The translations under genes were made by a program, and so were the position numbers. A stretch of 64,000 nucleotides of DNA, taken from Sulfurovum sp. Its GTDB lineage: Bacteria; Campylobacterota; Campylobacteria; Campylobacterales; Sulfurovaceae. Below are positions 46,745 to 57,728 of this stretch, one piece after another. Location: the NCBI GenBank assembly GCA_021166685.1, contig JAJPEU010000015.1:62001-126000 (forward strand), written 5' to 3'. The notes under the pieces are model-generated. The model did no database searches and was not told the origin of the DNA. It saw nothing but the letters and a program-made list of their open reading frames with translations. Every line of letters begins with the position of its first letter. The stretch's first letter is position 1.

Positions 46745-49700
46745 TTATACCGCATAGTAGGTAGCCTCCTTATGGTGCACCGTCAATGCGGTAGTACTTT
46801 GTTCAGGATGTATTTGAAATGTTTCGCTAAGTTCTATGCCAAACTCTTCAGGCTTTAATAGATCAAAAAGCTGGCGGCTTTGCTCTAGATCCGGACAAGC
46901 AGGATATCCAAACGAATATCTGGCCCCTTGATAACGGTTCATTCGAACATCTCTTAAAGTGTGCCCCTCGTCCTTGCTTGCAATATTCAGATCCAGGCGT
47001 ATCTGTTTGTGCGCTATTTCCGCAAGCGCTTCGGCTAACTCCACTGAAAGTCCATGTACTAAATTGTATTCAAGGTATTTTCCTGCTTCGTATAGCTCTT
47101 TTTCATATTGGCTGAATTTCTTGCCTGCACTCACGCAGGTTAAAGCAATGACATCATGCCTGTCATGATGAAAGAAGTCACTCAGTGCACGATGCGGTTT
47201 TCTGCCTTGTCTTGGAAAAGAAAACTGTGTGACTGCTCTGCCTATGATCTCATAGAACGGCTCCCTGTTTGCATTAGCATCAATATTCCATCCTTCGCTC
47301 TCATCAAAAATCAGCAATTCCTGATCGTTGCTTCTGCACGGATAGTATCCATATATGATAATCGGCTCGAAAAGGTCTTTTTCAATGAATTCCCGTTTAA
47401 GTCTTTCAAATGCCGGGATAACGGTTTCATCAAGCAGCTTTTCATAGGCTTCTTTACTCATACCTTTGCTTTTATATCCCCAGTGCATTTTAAAAACAGA
47501 ACGCGTATTGATCCACTCATAGATCATATTGATGTCTAAATCAGCTTTTTGAAGCACTCTTCTTCCCCAAAACGGCGGTGTGGGTATCTCCACGGAGCGG
47601 TCAGGCATCTTGATTTGCTCAAAAGGCGGGATAATCACCTTTTTTTGTACTTTTTCTTGGCGTTCCGTCATGTCGCCGGATAAACGCGTATCAAGCCCTA
47701 TGCTTGGACTTTCATTATACTTTTCGATACGGCCCATGGCAATTACTCCGTCAAAAGCATCACGGCAGTAAAAAATAGGCCCTTTGTACACAGGGCGGCA
47801 AAAATCATCGACAAAGCTTCGCGTCAATGCTGCACCGCCCAAAAGTACAGGTATCTCGAGTCCCATTTGCGCCATTGCCTCAAGATTATCTTTCATGACG
47901 GCGGTAGATTTTACCAAAAGTCCGCTCATGCCGATAGCCTGCACCGAATGCTCTTGAACCACATCAAGATACTCTTGCAATTCGGTTTTGATCCCTATAT
48001 TGATAACCTTAAATCCATTGTTGGAAAGAATGATATCCACTAAATTTTTGCCTACATCATGGACGTCACCCTTGACTGTACCGATCACAAGCGTTGTGTC
48101 GGTATCTTTCTCTTGTTTGGTAAGATACGGCGTAAGATAATCGACCGTGGCCTTCATTGTCTCAGCGCTTTGAAGCACAAAAGGCAGCTGCATCTGCCCG
48201 TTTCCAAAAAGTTCTCCCACCACTTTCATTGCATCGATGAGTATCTCATTGACGATGGTATCGGGGTGAATATGATGACGCGCCTCTTCGACTAAAGGGA
48301 TCATGCGCTCTTTGTCGCCGTCTAAAAGCAATTTTGCTATCTTCTCTTGAGGACTCATCGTTTCATAGGCCTCATCATTGGCACTGCTGTCGACTGTTTT
48401 GTCAGAAAAATATTCTATAAATTTAAAAAGAGAGTTCTCGTCTGCCCCAAACAACAGCTCTTCACAAATATCAATCTCCTCTTGACTCATCTTCGCTAAC
48501 GGCACGATATGTTTGACGTTAATAATGACTGATGTCATTCCCGCTGCAACACAATGGTGCAAAAAGACTGAATTGAGATAGACTCTTGCATTGGCACTTA
48601 ATCCAAAAGAGATATTTGAAAGTCCAAGCGTAGAACCTACCTCGGGATGTCTTGTATGCAGCTGACGGATCGCTTCTAAAGTTTGCACTGCCGCGTCACG
48701 ATACTCCGGGTCTCCTGAACCAACTGTAAAGGTCAGCATATCAAAGATGAGATTTCTGGGATTTATGCCATGTCGGTTTACACACAGATCATAGATGCGC
48801 TCAGCGATACGAAGTTTATCTTCGGTGGTTTTCGCCATCCCTTTTTCATCAATCGTCAAACAAACCAGGGCAGTACCGTATTTTTTTGCCAGCCTGCAAA
48901 TCTCATCAAGCTTTCCTTCGCCGTCTTCAAGATTGACCGAATTAATGATAGGTTTGCCTCCTATGCATTTGAGCGCTTCTTCCATTGTGTTGACGCGTGT
49001 GGCATCAGGCATCAGCGGCAGAGGTATTTTTTGATTATACAGTTCCATCACCGCACGCATATCCGCCGCTCCGTCACGCCCGGCAAACTCTACGTTGACA
49101 TCCAAACAATGTGCTCCGTCACGCACTTGTGCTTGTCCTACGGTCAACGTTCCATCGTAATCGCCTGCAATAATAAGTTCACGAAACGCTTTAGATCCTG
49201 TGGCATTGCTTCGCTCTCCTATCAGCAAAGGCGCAGGCTCCTGAAACAGCTCCACACTATTAAACAAAGACGCGATAGAGGGTTTAATGCTGCCTGTGGG
49301 TTTTTTGGGCTTTATGGTCTCCACTGCTTTTTTAAGCGCTTGAATATGCTGCGGTGTCGTACCGCAGCATCCGCCCAAAAAGCTCACTCCGTCAAATTCG
49401 GTAAATTCAAGCTGTTTTGCGGTAAATTCATCCGGCCCCATCGGATAATAGGTGTATCCTCCTCTGTTTTGAGGCAGTCCGGCATTAGCATGCACAGAGA
49501 TAGGGACGCTGCAAAGTTCACTGAGCGTTTTAAGATGTTTTTTAACTTGATCCGGCCCTGTTCCGCAATTAAAACCCAATGAAAGGATATCAAAAGGCTC
49601 TAAGATTGTTGCAATCGTAGAGGCATCCGTGCCGATAAGCATACTTCCGCTAAGCTCAATAGTTACAGAAACCATGACAGGCAGCTGAACCTTGCGTTCT

Positions 49701-50254
49701 CTGTTTGCTGCTTCGCATCCATGGAGTGCGGCTTTGATCTGAAGCGGATCCTGGCAGGTTTCAAGCAAAAATATATCACATCCCCCGTCTATCAATCCCA
49801 AAGCCACCTCTTTGTAGCCTTCAAACATCTCATCATAGTGGATATGTCCCAATGAAGGCAGTTTTGTCCCTGGCCCGATGGAGCCCAGCACAAACCGCGG
49901 TGACTCCTCCGTAGCATACTGATCGCATATGTTTTTTACAAGCTGTGCACCTTTTTTAGAAAGTTCATATGCACGCTCTTTCATATCGTATTCGTCCAGT
50001 ACCCACGGCATCGTACCGAACGTATTGGTCTTGATCAAATCTGCACCTGCCATCGCATAACGCTTATGAATTCTTTCTATAAGTTCAGCAGCAGTATCAT
50101 TAAGCAGTTCATTGCACCCTTCTTGAGATACTCCTTTGCCGTCTATCCATGCTTCTTTTGGCACTTCAAGGTCTTGTATTTGGGTTCCCATCGCACCGTC
50201 TATAACCAAAATACGTCTGTTTAAAAGTGATTTTATTGTTTGGATCGTAGACAA
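46745..50254 (-). CDS. metH: cobalamin-dependent methionine synthase (probable TTG start at 50254)
   Basis: 'IDGAMGTQIQ', 'GERSNATGSKAFRELI', 'TVKGDVHDVGKNLVDIILSNNGF' B12 motif, C-terminal activation domain. Confidence 0.97.
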   Translation of the reverse strand: MSTIQTIKSLLNRRILVIDGAMGTQIQDLEVPKEAWIDGKGVSQEGCNELLNDTAAELIERIHKRYAMAGADLIKTNTFGTMPWVLDEYDMKERAYELSKKGAQLVKNICDQYATEESPRFVLGSIGPGTKLPSLGHIHYDEMFEGYKEVALGLIDGGCDIFLLETCQDPLQIKAALHGCEAANRERKVQLPVMVSVTIELSGSMLIGTDASTIATILEPFDILSLGFNCGTGPDQVKKHLKTLSELCSVPISVHANAGLPQNRGGYTYYPMGPDEFTAKQLEFTEFDGVSFLGGCCGTTPQHIQALKKAVETIKPKKPTGSIKPSIASLFNSVELFQEPAPLLIGERSNATGSKAFRELIIAGDYDGTLTVGQAQVRDGAHCLDVNVEFAGRDGAADMRAVMELYNQKIPLPLMPDATRVNTMEEALKCIGGKPIINSVNLEDGEGKLDEICRLAKKYGTALVCLTIDEKGMAKTTEDKLRIAERIYDLCVNRHGINPRNLIFDMLTFTVGSGDPEYRDAAVQTLEAIRQLHTRHPEVGSTLGLSNISFGLSANARVYLNSVFLHHCVAAGMTSVIINVKHIVPLAKMSQEEIDICEELLFGADENSLFKFIEYFSDKTVDSSANDEAYETMSPQEKIAKLLLDGDKERMIPLVEEARHHIHPDTIVNEILIDAMKVVGELFGNGQMQLPFVLQSAETMKATVDYLTPYLTKQEKDTDTTLVIGTVKGDVHDVGKNLVDIILSNNGFKVINIGIKTELQEYLDVVQEHSVQAIGMSGLLVKSTAVMKDNLEAMAQMGLEIPVLLGGAALTRSFVDDFCRPVYKGPIFYCRDAFDGVIAMGRIEKYNESPSIGLDTRLSGDMTERQEKVQKKVIIPPFEQIKMPDRSVEIPTPPFWGRRVLQKADLDINMIYEWINTRSVFKMHWGYKSKGMSKEAYEKLLDETVIPAFERLKREFIEKDLFEPIIIYGYYPCRSNDQELLIFDESEGWNIDANANREPFYEIIGRAVTQFSFPRQGRKPHRALSDFFHHDRHDVIALTCVSAGKKFSQYEKELYEAGKYLEYNLVHGLSVELAEALAEIAHKQIRLDLNIASKDEGHTLRDVRMNRYQGARYSFGYPACPDLEQSRQLFDLLKPEEFGIELSETFQIHPEQSTTALTVHHKEATYYAV

Positions 50255-50393
50255 AAAACTTCCTTGATTGTAATGGTGTAATTGTAGCAAAGTATGAAAT
50301 AAATACGTTTAAAAGGACATTGATATTGTGTCGCAATACAAAAAGATAGAAATTGAAAGAGTGGTATTTTTAATAAAGAAGCATAAAGAAGGC

Positions 50394-50624
50394 TTAAAGC
50401 GCTTCTTTTGCCTTTTGCAGCGCCTCAATCACTGCATCAATATTTTCTTTAGGAATATGCACTTTCCAGTCCGGTTCTTCCAGGTTTGTCTGAAGGGAAA
50501 TACCTATACTTGCCACACTCTGACTTTTTGGGCCGTAGGGTTCGTGAATAATTGCGATAGTTATTTTTCCTTCTTTTGTGTTGCTTAATGCTATTTCATC
50601 CATTTTAGTTACTGTTCCGCTCAT
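50394..50624 (-). CDS. small conserved-looking protein of unknown function (76 aa)
   Basis: ORF with compact beta-rich sequence and C-terminal helix 'PKENIDAVIEALQKAKEAL'; no family recognised. Confidence 0.65.
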   Translation of the reverse strand: MSGTVTKMDEIALSNTKEGKITIAIIHEPYGPKSQSVASIGISLQTNLEEPDWKVHIPKENIDAVIEALQKAKEAL

Positions 50625-50687
50625 CTTTATTCCTTTGCATTATAATTTTTCATTTTGATTATACCATAGATCATCGAACTTCTTAAT

Positions 50688-51647
50688 TTACTTCTGCTTT
50701 AACATTTTAGAAAACATAGCTTGCATTTTCAACCACATTTTATGCTCTATTGCAGGAAAACCGGCATATGTTTTTCTGCCTTCAAGTGATTTTGTCACAC
50801 CGCCTTTGCCCGCAATCGTTGCAAAAGCTCCTACCCTTAAGTGTCCGGCTGTAGCACTCTGTCCGCCCATGACAACATTTCTCTCAAGTGTTGTTGAGCC
50901 TGCAAGCCCTACCTGGGCAGCGCAAAGACTGTGCTCCCCCACATCGCAATTGTGTGCAATTTGTATAAGATTATCCAGTTTTGTACCTTTGCGAATATAT
51001 GTACTTCCAAAAACGGCTCTGTCTATGGCGCAATTTGCCCCTATCTCCACATCATCTTCAATCACCACATTTCCGTTTTGATAAATCTTGATATGCTCTC
51101 CCCTTTTTGTGTGGGCAAAGCCGTAACCGTCCGAGCCGATAACGGTGCCTGCATGGATAATGCATCGACTTCCGACTTTGGTATGATGATACAGCGTAAC
51201 ATTGGGATACAACAGCGTATCCGAATCGATAGTGACATTATCTCCCACATAGCATCCGGCTAAAATCGTTACATTGCTTCCTATGCTTACATTTTTGCCA
51301 AATCGCACACGCTTGTCAATATCACAACCCGTTCCCATTGAAGGATGTCCGCCATGAGACTCTATTTTATGAGCAAAAAATTTGGAGGCAAGGGCGAGTT
51401 TCAGGTACGGTTCATCTGTAATCAATGCCATCGTATTTGAAGGCAAAAGATGGGCATACTGCCCTTCAATGATAACTGCTGCGGCTTTTGTTGAAGAGAG
51501 TTCGTTGACATATTTGGCGGCATTGAAAAAACTAAGCTGCGAAGGGGCGGCTTCGCTGAGCGTATGAATACCATTGATTTGAACATCCTGTCCTTTAAAA
51601 TCAATCTTGATCTCTTGGCAAATCTCTCTTAAGCTGTATTCTTTCAC
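50688..51647 (-). CDS. lpxD: UDP-3-O-acylglucosamine N-acyltransferase
   Basis: Hexapeptide repeats; '[48 protein letters not shown]'. Confidence 0.97.
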   Translation of the reverse strand: MKEYSLREICQEIKIDFKGQDVQINGIHTLSEAAPSQLSFFNAAKYVNELSSTKAAAVIIEGQYAHLLPSNTMALITDEPYLKLALASKFFAHKIESHGGHPSMGTGCDIDKRVRFGKNVSIGSNVTILAGCYVGDNVTIDSDTLLYPNVTLYHHTKVGSRCIIHAGTVIGSDGYGFAHTKRGEHIKIYQNGNVVIEDDVEIGANCAIDRAVFGSTYIRKGTKLDNLIQIAHNCDVGEHSLCAAQVGLAGSTTLERNVVMGGQSATAGHLRVGAFATIAGKGGVTKSLEGRKTYAGFPAIEHKMWLKMQAMFSKMLKQK

Positions 51648-51670
51648 CTTTTGCCTTTTATAACAATGGA

Positions 51671-52159
51671 TTAACGCTCAATAGCAACAACGCCGCTTCG
51701 TACGATCTCGCAGGGATTGTAACGCTGTGCAGCTTCAATAAAATGCTGAATACGCATCGGTTCATCCGCAACCTGTGCAATAATCATCTCTTTTCCCACG
51801 TTAACGATTCCGCCATTATATGCTTTGCATAATGCCGCAATATCGCTCAGATTTTCAGCAATAGGAAATTTAACCAGCACCATCTCTTTTTCTACCATCT
51901 CCTCATGTTCGATCACCTTATAAACAGGAATGAGCTTGTGGAGCTGTTTTGTTATCTGCTCCATTACCTTGGCATTGCCTTTGGTCTCTATAGTGATATG
52001 GGACATTTCACTGTTTGGTATAGGTGCAACCGTGAGTGATTCAATGTTATAACCACGCCCCGCAAAAAGTGCAGTTACTCTTGCAAGCACAGAACTTTCA
52101 TTCATTACGATTATAGAAATAACACGTCGTTCGTCTTTCATTGTTTCTGCTCCCATCAC
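51671..52159 (-). CDS. ilvH: acetolactate synthase small subunit (GTG 52159 or ATG 52141 start)
   Basis: '[24 protein letters not shown]', ACT domain. Confidence 0.96.
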   Translation of the reverse strand: MMGAETMKDERRVISIIVMNESSVLARVTALFAGRGYNIESLTVAPIPNSEMSHITIETKGNAKVMEQITKQLHKLIPVYKVIEHEEMVEKEMVLVKFPIAENLSDIAALCKAYNGGIVNVGKEMIIAQVADEPMRIQHFIEAAQRYNPCEIVRSGVVAIER

Positions 52160-53850
52160 TTCTCCTCGCTTTGCGGCAACATCATATTGAACAATGCACC
52201 CCCTGCAGGCACCATTGGAAGTACATTTTCAAAACGATTAATGGCAATATTCATAAAACAGACCTTGTCCTGCTCTATGGCATCTTTGAGTGCGGCATCA
52301 AACTCTTTTTTGGTCGCAACATCGTATCCTATGCCGCCGCATGCTTCAGCCAAAGCCTTCCAGTTTGGCTGAAAAGTAAGATCTGTTTGCGAATAGCGTT
52401 TCTCATAAAAAAAAGTCTGCCACTGCCTTACCATACCAAGAAAATGATTGTTTAAAATCAGGTTAATAACCGGTATTTTGTATTCAGCCGCTGTGACAAG
52501 CTCTTGCATATTCATGAGAATTGATCCATCGCCGGTAACATTAATGACAGTTTTTTCAGGGAAGGCCCGTTTTGCTCCCAGCGCAGCAGGAAATCCAAAC
52601 CCCATAGTTCCGAGTCCTCCTGAATTGATCCATTGACGCGGTCTGTCAAACGGATAATGTTGGGCTGCCCACATCTGATGCTGGCCGACATCCGAAGTGA
52701 TAATGGCATTTTCTCCGACCAGCTCACCTACTCTTTCGATGACCCACTGCGGCTTGAGCACGTCGTCGCTGTCTACATACGATTGAGGATGAAGCGTATC
52801 ATACCGTTTAAGAATCTCTCTCCATGCCTGATATCTGTCCGTATTAACATTTTCCAATAAAGGGATCATATTTTCCAATACATCATAAACATCACCGACA
52901 ATTGGATAATCCACATCGACTAATTTGGCTATGTTTGCCGGATCGATATCCACATGAATAATATCCGCATAACGCGCAAATTCAGAAAGTTTGCCTGTTA
53001 CTCTGTCGTCAAATCTCGCACCCAATGCAATAATGAGATCTGTTTCGCTCATTGCCATATTGGAGGCATAGTTTCCGTGCATGCCAAGCATTCCTAAAAG
53101 TAATGGATTTTTGGCACCCATAACCCCTCTTGCCATTAGAGTTTCAACTGCAGGAATCTGTGTTTTTTCAGCCAACTCTCGCACCAAATCGCTTGCGTTG
53201 GACAATACGGCACCGCCACCCACATAAATCAATGGTTTTTTAGCTTTTTTGATTGCCTCGACCGCTTTTTCTATCTGCTTCTTGTTTCCTTTGTATGTTG
53301 GCTTATACGTAGGTATATTTACGGTCTCAGGATAAATAAAATTTCCCACTGCTACGGTAATATCTTTTGGCACATCTACAAGCACAGGGCCGGGCCTTCC
53401 CGATCTTGCGATATAAAAAGCTTCTTTTAAAATACGCGGAAGTTCTTCAATCGTACGCACCAAAAAGTTATGTTTTGTGCAGGGTCTTGAAATACCCACA
53501 GCGTCAATCTCTTGAAATCCGTCCGTTCCTATAAGAGACAAGGGAACCTGCCCCGAGATAACAACCAAAGGAATAGAATCCATATAGGCAGTTGCCAGTC
53601 CGGTCACGGCATTGGTGAATCCCGGTCCGCTTGTAACCATTGCAACCCCTACTTCGCCTGTTGCTCTGGCATATCCGTCTGCTGCATGTACTGCTGCTTG
53701 TTCGTGACGGTTGAGTATATGCTCAAAACCGTTTTGCTTGTAAATTTCATCGTAAACATGCATAATCGCACCGCCGGGATAACCAAATACAGTCTTTACG
53801 CCCTCAGCAATGATCGCTTCACATACCATTTGTGCACCACTCATCTGCAT
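52156..53850 (-). CDS. ilvB: acetolactate synthase large subunit
   Basis: 'GYPGGAIMHVYDEIYK', 'HEQAAVHAADGYARATG', TPP motif 'GDGSILMNMQELVTAAEYKIPVINLILNN'. Confidence 0.98.
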   Translation of the reverse strand: MQMSGAQMVCEAIIAEGVKTVFGYPGGAIMHVYDEIYKQNGFEHILNRHEQAAVHAADGYARATGEVGVAMVTSGPGFTNAVTGLATAYMDSIPLVVISGQVPLSLIGTDGFQEIDAVGISRPCTKHNFLVRTIEELPRILKEAFYIARSGRPGPVLVDVPKDITVAVGNFIYPETVNIPTYKPTYKGNKKQIEKAVEAIKKAKKPLIYVGGGAVLSNASDLVRELAEKTQIPAVETLMARGVMGAKNPLLLGMLGMHGNYASNMAMSETDLIIALGARFDDRVTGKLSEFARYADIIHVDIDPANIAKLVDVDYPIVGDVYDVLENMIPLLENVNTDRYQAWREILKRYDTLHPQSYVDSDDVLKPQWVIERVGELVGENAIITSDVGQHQMWAAQHYPFDRPRQWINSGGLGTMGFGFPAALGAKRAFPEKTVINVTGDGSILMNMQELVTAAEYKIPVINLILNNHFLGMVRQWQTFFYEKRYSQTDLTFQPNWKALAEACGGIGYDVATKKEFDAALKDAIEQDKVCFMNIAINRFENVLPMVPAGGALFNMMLPQSEEK

Positions 53851-53906
53851 GGCCTACACTCCGTTTTTCTTTAATATTTTATTTTTCCGATTATAGCTAA
53901 AAAAGA

Positions 53907-54809
53907 TTAGAGTTTATCGCACATTTTCAAAGCTACACCTTCACGCAGCCCGTCATCCACCACTATACATTCTTCAAATTCAAGAAGGGTATAAAGCTGC
54001 TTAAAGATCACTATCCCTGCAGCGATCAGATCAGAGCGCCCTGTGCCTACCATATATTCGCGCTGCTCAAAAGGCATAGCCAAGAGTTTGTCCAAAAAGA
54101 AATCCAGCTCATCTTTTTGAAGCAATGTTCCGTTTATTTTTTGCGAATCGTAGGTTGCGTAGCTTTGATTGAGTTTCATCGCAGCTACGGTAGTAGGAGT
54201 GCCTGCGGTGGCAGCAAACATATCCGCTTTTCCGCAAACGGCATAAATTTCAGCGCAAAACAGTTTCATCTGCATCATCAGTCCGGGCAATGCTTTTTCT
54301 ATCTCCTCAAGAGAATGATAACTTTGTGCAACGGTCACGATGCCAAGAGGAAAACTTTTGATAAAAACGTGATTTGAATAGTGAAAAATAAGCTCGGTTG
54401 ATCCTCCGCCTATATCGGCTACAATAAAATTTTTAGGTATATAGTGTAAATTTTCAAATCTTTTTTTTACCGCCAGCAAGGTCAATGCTGCCTCTTCATT
54501 GCCGCTAATTATTTCAAATGCAATGCCAGTCTGTTCTTTTATCTTTGCAATAACTTCTTCTTTGTTGGCAGCACTTCTCAGTGCTTCGGTGGCCACCGCT
54601 CTAATTTTGTCTTTACTGAAATCTATTTGTGTTTTAGCCTCATTAATCGCATCGATGACTCGGCTAACCGCTTCATTGCTTATGGTTCCATGGCATGCCA
54701 GTCCATCGGCCGTTTTTACTATCTTTTCATATGAAAAGATACACCTTTGGCTTGCACAGTCAAACTGAACCGCCCGCAATGTATTTGAACCCAGATCAAT
54801 CGCTATCAT
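53907..54809 (-). CDS. Ppx/GppA phosphatase family protein
   Basis: 'IDLGSNTLRAVQFD', 'ADIGGGSTELIFH', 'GTGRSDLIAAGIVIF'. Confidence 0.92.
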   Translation of the reverse strand: MIAIDLGSNTLRAVQFDCASQRCIFSYEKIVKTADGLACHGTISNEAVSRVIDAINEAKTQIDFSKDKIRAVATEALRSAANKEEVIAKIKEQTGIAFEIISGNEEAALTLLAVKKRFENLHYIPKNFIVADIGGGSTELIFHYSNHVFIKSFPLGIVTVAQSYHSLEEIEKALPGLMMQMKLFCAEIYAVCGKADMFAATAGTPTTVAAMKLNQSYATYDSQKINGTLLQKDELDFFLDKLLAMPFEQREYMVGTGRSDLIAAGIVIFKQLYTLLEFEECIVVDDGLREGVALKMCDKL

Positions 54810-54827
54810 CTGCTTTTGTTTATCCGT

Positions 54828-56039
54828 TTATTGTTCCTCTTTAAATACAAATCCGTTTTTTTTGAGCGCTTGACGTATCAACTCTTGATGCTCTACTCCT
54901 TTAGTCTCCAGTGCGACAGAAACATGAGCATCCCCAAAATCCAAATTTGTAGAGGTTCGATCATACCCTATTTGAACGATATTGGCATTAATGTCAGACA
55001 AGATTTTAGTAAAGACCTGCAGTGCTCCAGGCTTATCAACCAGCGTTACTACCAATTTCATTTTTCGTGCGGACTTCGTAAGCCCTTTTTCAATGATGAG
55101 CGAAAGCATCGTAACATCAATATTTCCTCCGCTGAGAACAATTCCCACCTTGCTTCCTTTTGGCAAATCGATTTTGCCGTGCATAAGCGCTGCTACCCCT
55201 ACGGCCCCCGCACCCTCGACCAATACTTTTTGTCTCTCAAGCAAAAATAAAATAGCCGAAGCAATCTCATCTTCACTCACGCTCTCAAACGCATCAACAT
55301 AGTCAAGGATATATTTTAATGTTACAGGCGAAGCATCACGCACAGCAATCCCGTCCGCTATCGTACGAACACTTAGCGAGTCCAGTGGCTGCTTGGCATC
55401 ATACGAGTTTTTCATTGCCGGAGCGCCTTCTGCCGATACACCGATAAGTTTGATTTTTCCCTGGAGTGTTTTGCTAGCACACGCAATACCGGAAATAAGT
55501 CCTCCTCCCCCCACAGGTACCACAATGGCATCAAGATCTTCTACTTCTTCCAGCATTTCAAGTGCGATCGTGCCTTGGCCCGCCATTACCTCATCGTCTG
55601 CAAAGGGATGCACAAATGTATAATCATTTTCTTCTGCGAACTTAACAGCATACGCATACGCCTCATCATAATTTGTTCCATACAGCATGACCGCTGCCCC
55701 AAACTCCTTGACGCCTTGCACCTTGGTTAACGGAGTGGATTCAGGCATTACAATCGTCGCATTGATACCAAAATATTGTGCAGAGAAAGCAACACCCTGG
55801 GCATGATTTCCCGCACTTGCGGCAACCACTCCCCCTTTATATCCCTCCTCCATCAAACAAGACAGCTTGTTAAAAGCGCCGCGGAGCTTAAACGCACCGG
55901 TATGTTGGAGATTTTCTTTTTTCAGATACACTTCAAAGCCGCTCATTTTGCTTAAGTTCGGGGCGTAAGAAAAAGGGGTACGGCAGACTACCTCCTCTAT
56001 TCTTTTATAGGCTTTTTCAATACGTTTTAAGTCTAACAT
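54828..56039 (-). CDS. ilvA: threonine ammonia-lyase with C-terminal ACT domain
   Basis: 'KKENLQHTGAFKLRGAFNKL', 'AASAGNHAQGVAFSA', 'VPVGGGGLISGIA'; ACT 'TLVDKPGALQVFTKILSDINANIVQI'. Confidence 0.95.
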   Translation of the reverse strand: MLDLKRIEKAYKRIEEVVCRTPFSYAPNLSKMSGFEVYLKKENLQHTGAFKLRGAFNKLSCLMEEGYKGGVVAASAGNHAQGVAFSAQYFGINATIVMPESTPLTKVQGVKEFGAAVMLYGTNYDEAYAYAVKFAEENDYTFVHPFADDEVMAGQGTIALEMLEEVEDLDAIVVPVGGGGLISGIACASKTLQGKIKLIGVSAEGAPAMKNSYDAKQPLDSLSVRTIADGIAVRDASPVTLKYILDYVDAFESVSEDEIASAILFLLERQKVLVEGAGAVGVAALMHGKIDLPKGSKVGIVLSGGNIDVTMLSLIIEKGLTKSARKMKLVVTLVDKPGALQVFTKILSDINANIVQIGYDRTSTNLDFGDAHVSVALETKGVEHQELIRQALKKNGFVFKEEQ

Positions 56040-56091
56040 TATGCATCCTAGGTAATAATTGGCAAAAGTATATCAAAATAAAGGATAAAGC

Positions 56092-56523
56092 ATGGAATGT
56101 GAATTTCCTAGGATTAGCAGCAATAAAGAAGAAATCATTCAATATTTTAAAGACACAAAAAATATTGCCGTAATTGGCGCTTCCCCAAATCTCCAAAAAG
56201 ACAGCCACAGGGTTGCCAAATATTTATTGGAAGCAGGATATAAAATGTTTCCTGTTTACCCCAAAGAAGAAGAAATTTTAGGACAAAAAGTCTACAGAAG
56301 CCTTTTGGAGATCGATGAGCCTGTTGACATGGTGGTTGTATTTAGAAAACCTGAAGCGGTAAATGCTATTACGGATGCCTGCATTCAAAGAGGGGATGTA
56401 AAAGTACTTTGGACGCAGATTGGCATCGTCAACAATGCTGCAGCGCAAAAAGCAAAAGATGCAGGCATCCATGTCGTGCAAAATCAGTGTGCAATGGTAG
56501 ATCACAGAGAACTTTTGGGATAA
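56092..56523 (+). CDS. CoA-binding domain protein (YccU-like)
   Basis: 'IAVIGASPNLQKDSHRVAKYLLEAGYKMFPVYPKEEEILGQKVYRSL', 'NQCAMVDHREL'. Confidence 0.93.
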   Translation: MECEFPRISSNKEEIIQYFKDTKNIAVIGASPNLQKDSHRVAKYLLEAGYKMFPVYPKEEEILGQKVYRSLLEIDEPVDMVVVFRKPEAVNAITDACIQRGDVKVLWTQIGIVNNAAAQKAKDAGIHVVQNQCAMVDHRELLG

Positions 56524-56531
56524 ATTACTCT

Positions 56532-57653
56532 TTACTGCACTTTTTTGACCAAAAAGACGCCGCTTTCTACATGTTCTGTATGAGGAAACTGATCAAACAA
56601 GGCTGCCTCAACTACTTCATGGGTTTGCGTCAATATGCTTAAATCTCTCGCCAAAGTTTCAGGATTGCAGGAGATATAAATAATATGGTCTATCTTCGAG
56701 ATAAGCGCTATCGTCCCCTCATCCAGTCCTGCTCTTGGGGGATCAACCAAAACGATAGAAAAATCGTACGACTGCAAGTCTATTTCCTTAAGACGGTTGA
56801 ATGTCCGTACACCGCTGAGCGCTTCAGTCATCTCTTCAGAGGAGAGCCTTGCAAATGTGATATTGGCTATATCATTGAGCTGGCAATTTTCAAGTGCTGC
56901 TTGGATGGAACGCTTGCTTATCTCTGTAGCCAACACCTTCTCAAAATAGTGCGAAAGCGGCAATGTAAAATTGCCCAACCCGCAATAACTTTCAAAAAAA
57001 TCTCCATAGCCTATCTTTTTGGCTTGTTTGACGGCCCACTCTATCATCTTTGCGTTAACCGCGGGATTGGGTTGCGTAAAACCGCTTTCATACTGCCTGT
57101 ACGTAAAATGTTTGCCGTCAATCGTAAGCTTTTCAGTTACAAACTCATCGCTGAGTACAATTTTTTGCTTGCGGCTTCTGCCCAAGATTTTACACGCAAG
57201 CTCTTGTTCAAGAAGTTTGGCTTCCGTGCTCCATACGTCGTCTAGCTTTTTATGATAGAGCATTGTAATAAGACACTCATCAGTGGTTGTAGCCAAAAAT
57301 TCTACTGCAAACAACCGATGTCCCAATGTCTGCGTTGACGCATTGATCTTTTCCAGCAGTTTCCACATACGTTTTTCGATCGCCTCGATGACTTTGGGGC
57401 ACTCCTCTATGCAAACCGCACCGTTTTTTTGAGAGTTGCCCATTGCATATGCACAGCAATCCCCTTCATGCCAAATACGAAACTCTGCTCTGGCCCTATA
57501 ATGCGAAGAAAAGGAATCAAACAGCTCCAACTCTTTTTTATAATAAGGTGCAAGCAACTGCGCCATCCTTTCGTGCTTCTCATGCAGCTGCTCTTCATAG
57601 CTCGTCTGATACAATCCGCAAGATCCACAATTTCCAAAATGTTTACATCTCAA
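56532..57653 (-). CDS. trmA: tRNA (uracil-5-)-methyltransferase (probable TTG start at 57653; ORF extends to 57803)
   Basis: 'CKHFGNCGSCGLYQTSYEEQL', 'FFESYCGLGNFTLPLS', 'VLVDPPRAGLDEGTIALISKIDHIIYISCNPETLARDL'. Confidence 0.94.
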   Translation of the reverse strand: MRCKHFGNCGSCGLYQTSYEEQLHEKHERMAQLLAPYYKKELELFDSFSSHYRARAEFRIWHEGDCCAYAMGNSQKNGAVCIEECPKVIEAIEKRMWKLLEKINASTQTLGHRLFAVEFLATTTDECLITMLYHKKLDDVWSTEAKLLEQELACKILGRSRKQKIVLSDEFVTEKLTIDGKHFTYRQYESGFTQPNPAVNAKMIEWAVKQAKKIGYGDFFESYCGLGNFTLPLSHYFEKVLATEISKRSIQAALENCQLNDIANITFARLSSEEMTEALSGVRTFNRLKEIDLQSYDFSIVLVDPPRAGLDEGTIALISKIDHIIYISCNPETLARDLSILTQTHEVVEAALFDQFPHTEHVESGVFLVKKVQ

Positions 57654-57728
57654 AGTAATGCCTTTAATTACAATTAGGTATAATCGCAATAATATTATTT
57701 GTATCATTTTATCCAAAAGGTAGTGTAA

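Noticed and set aside
48770-49582. 270-aa plus-strand ORF antisense to metH
   Set aside because: Shadow ORF of metH; Arg/Cys/Phe-rich low-plausibility protein with no motifs.
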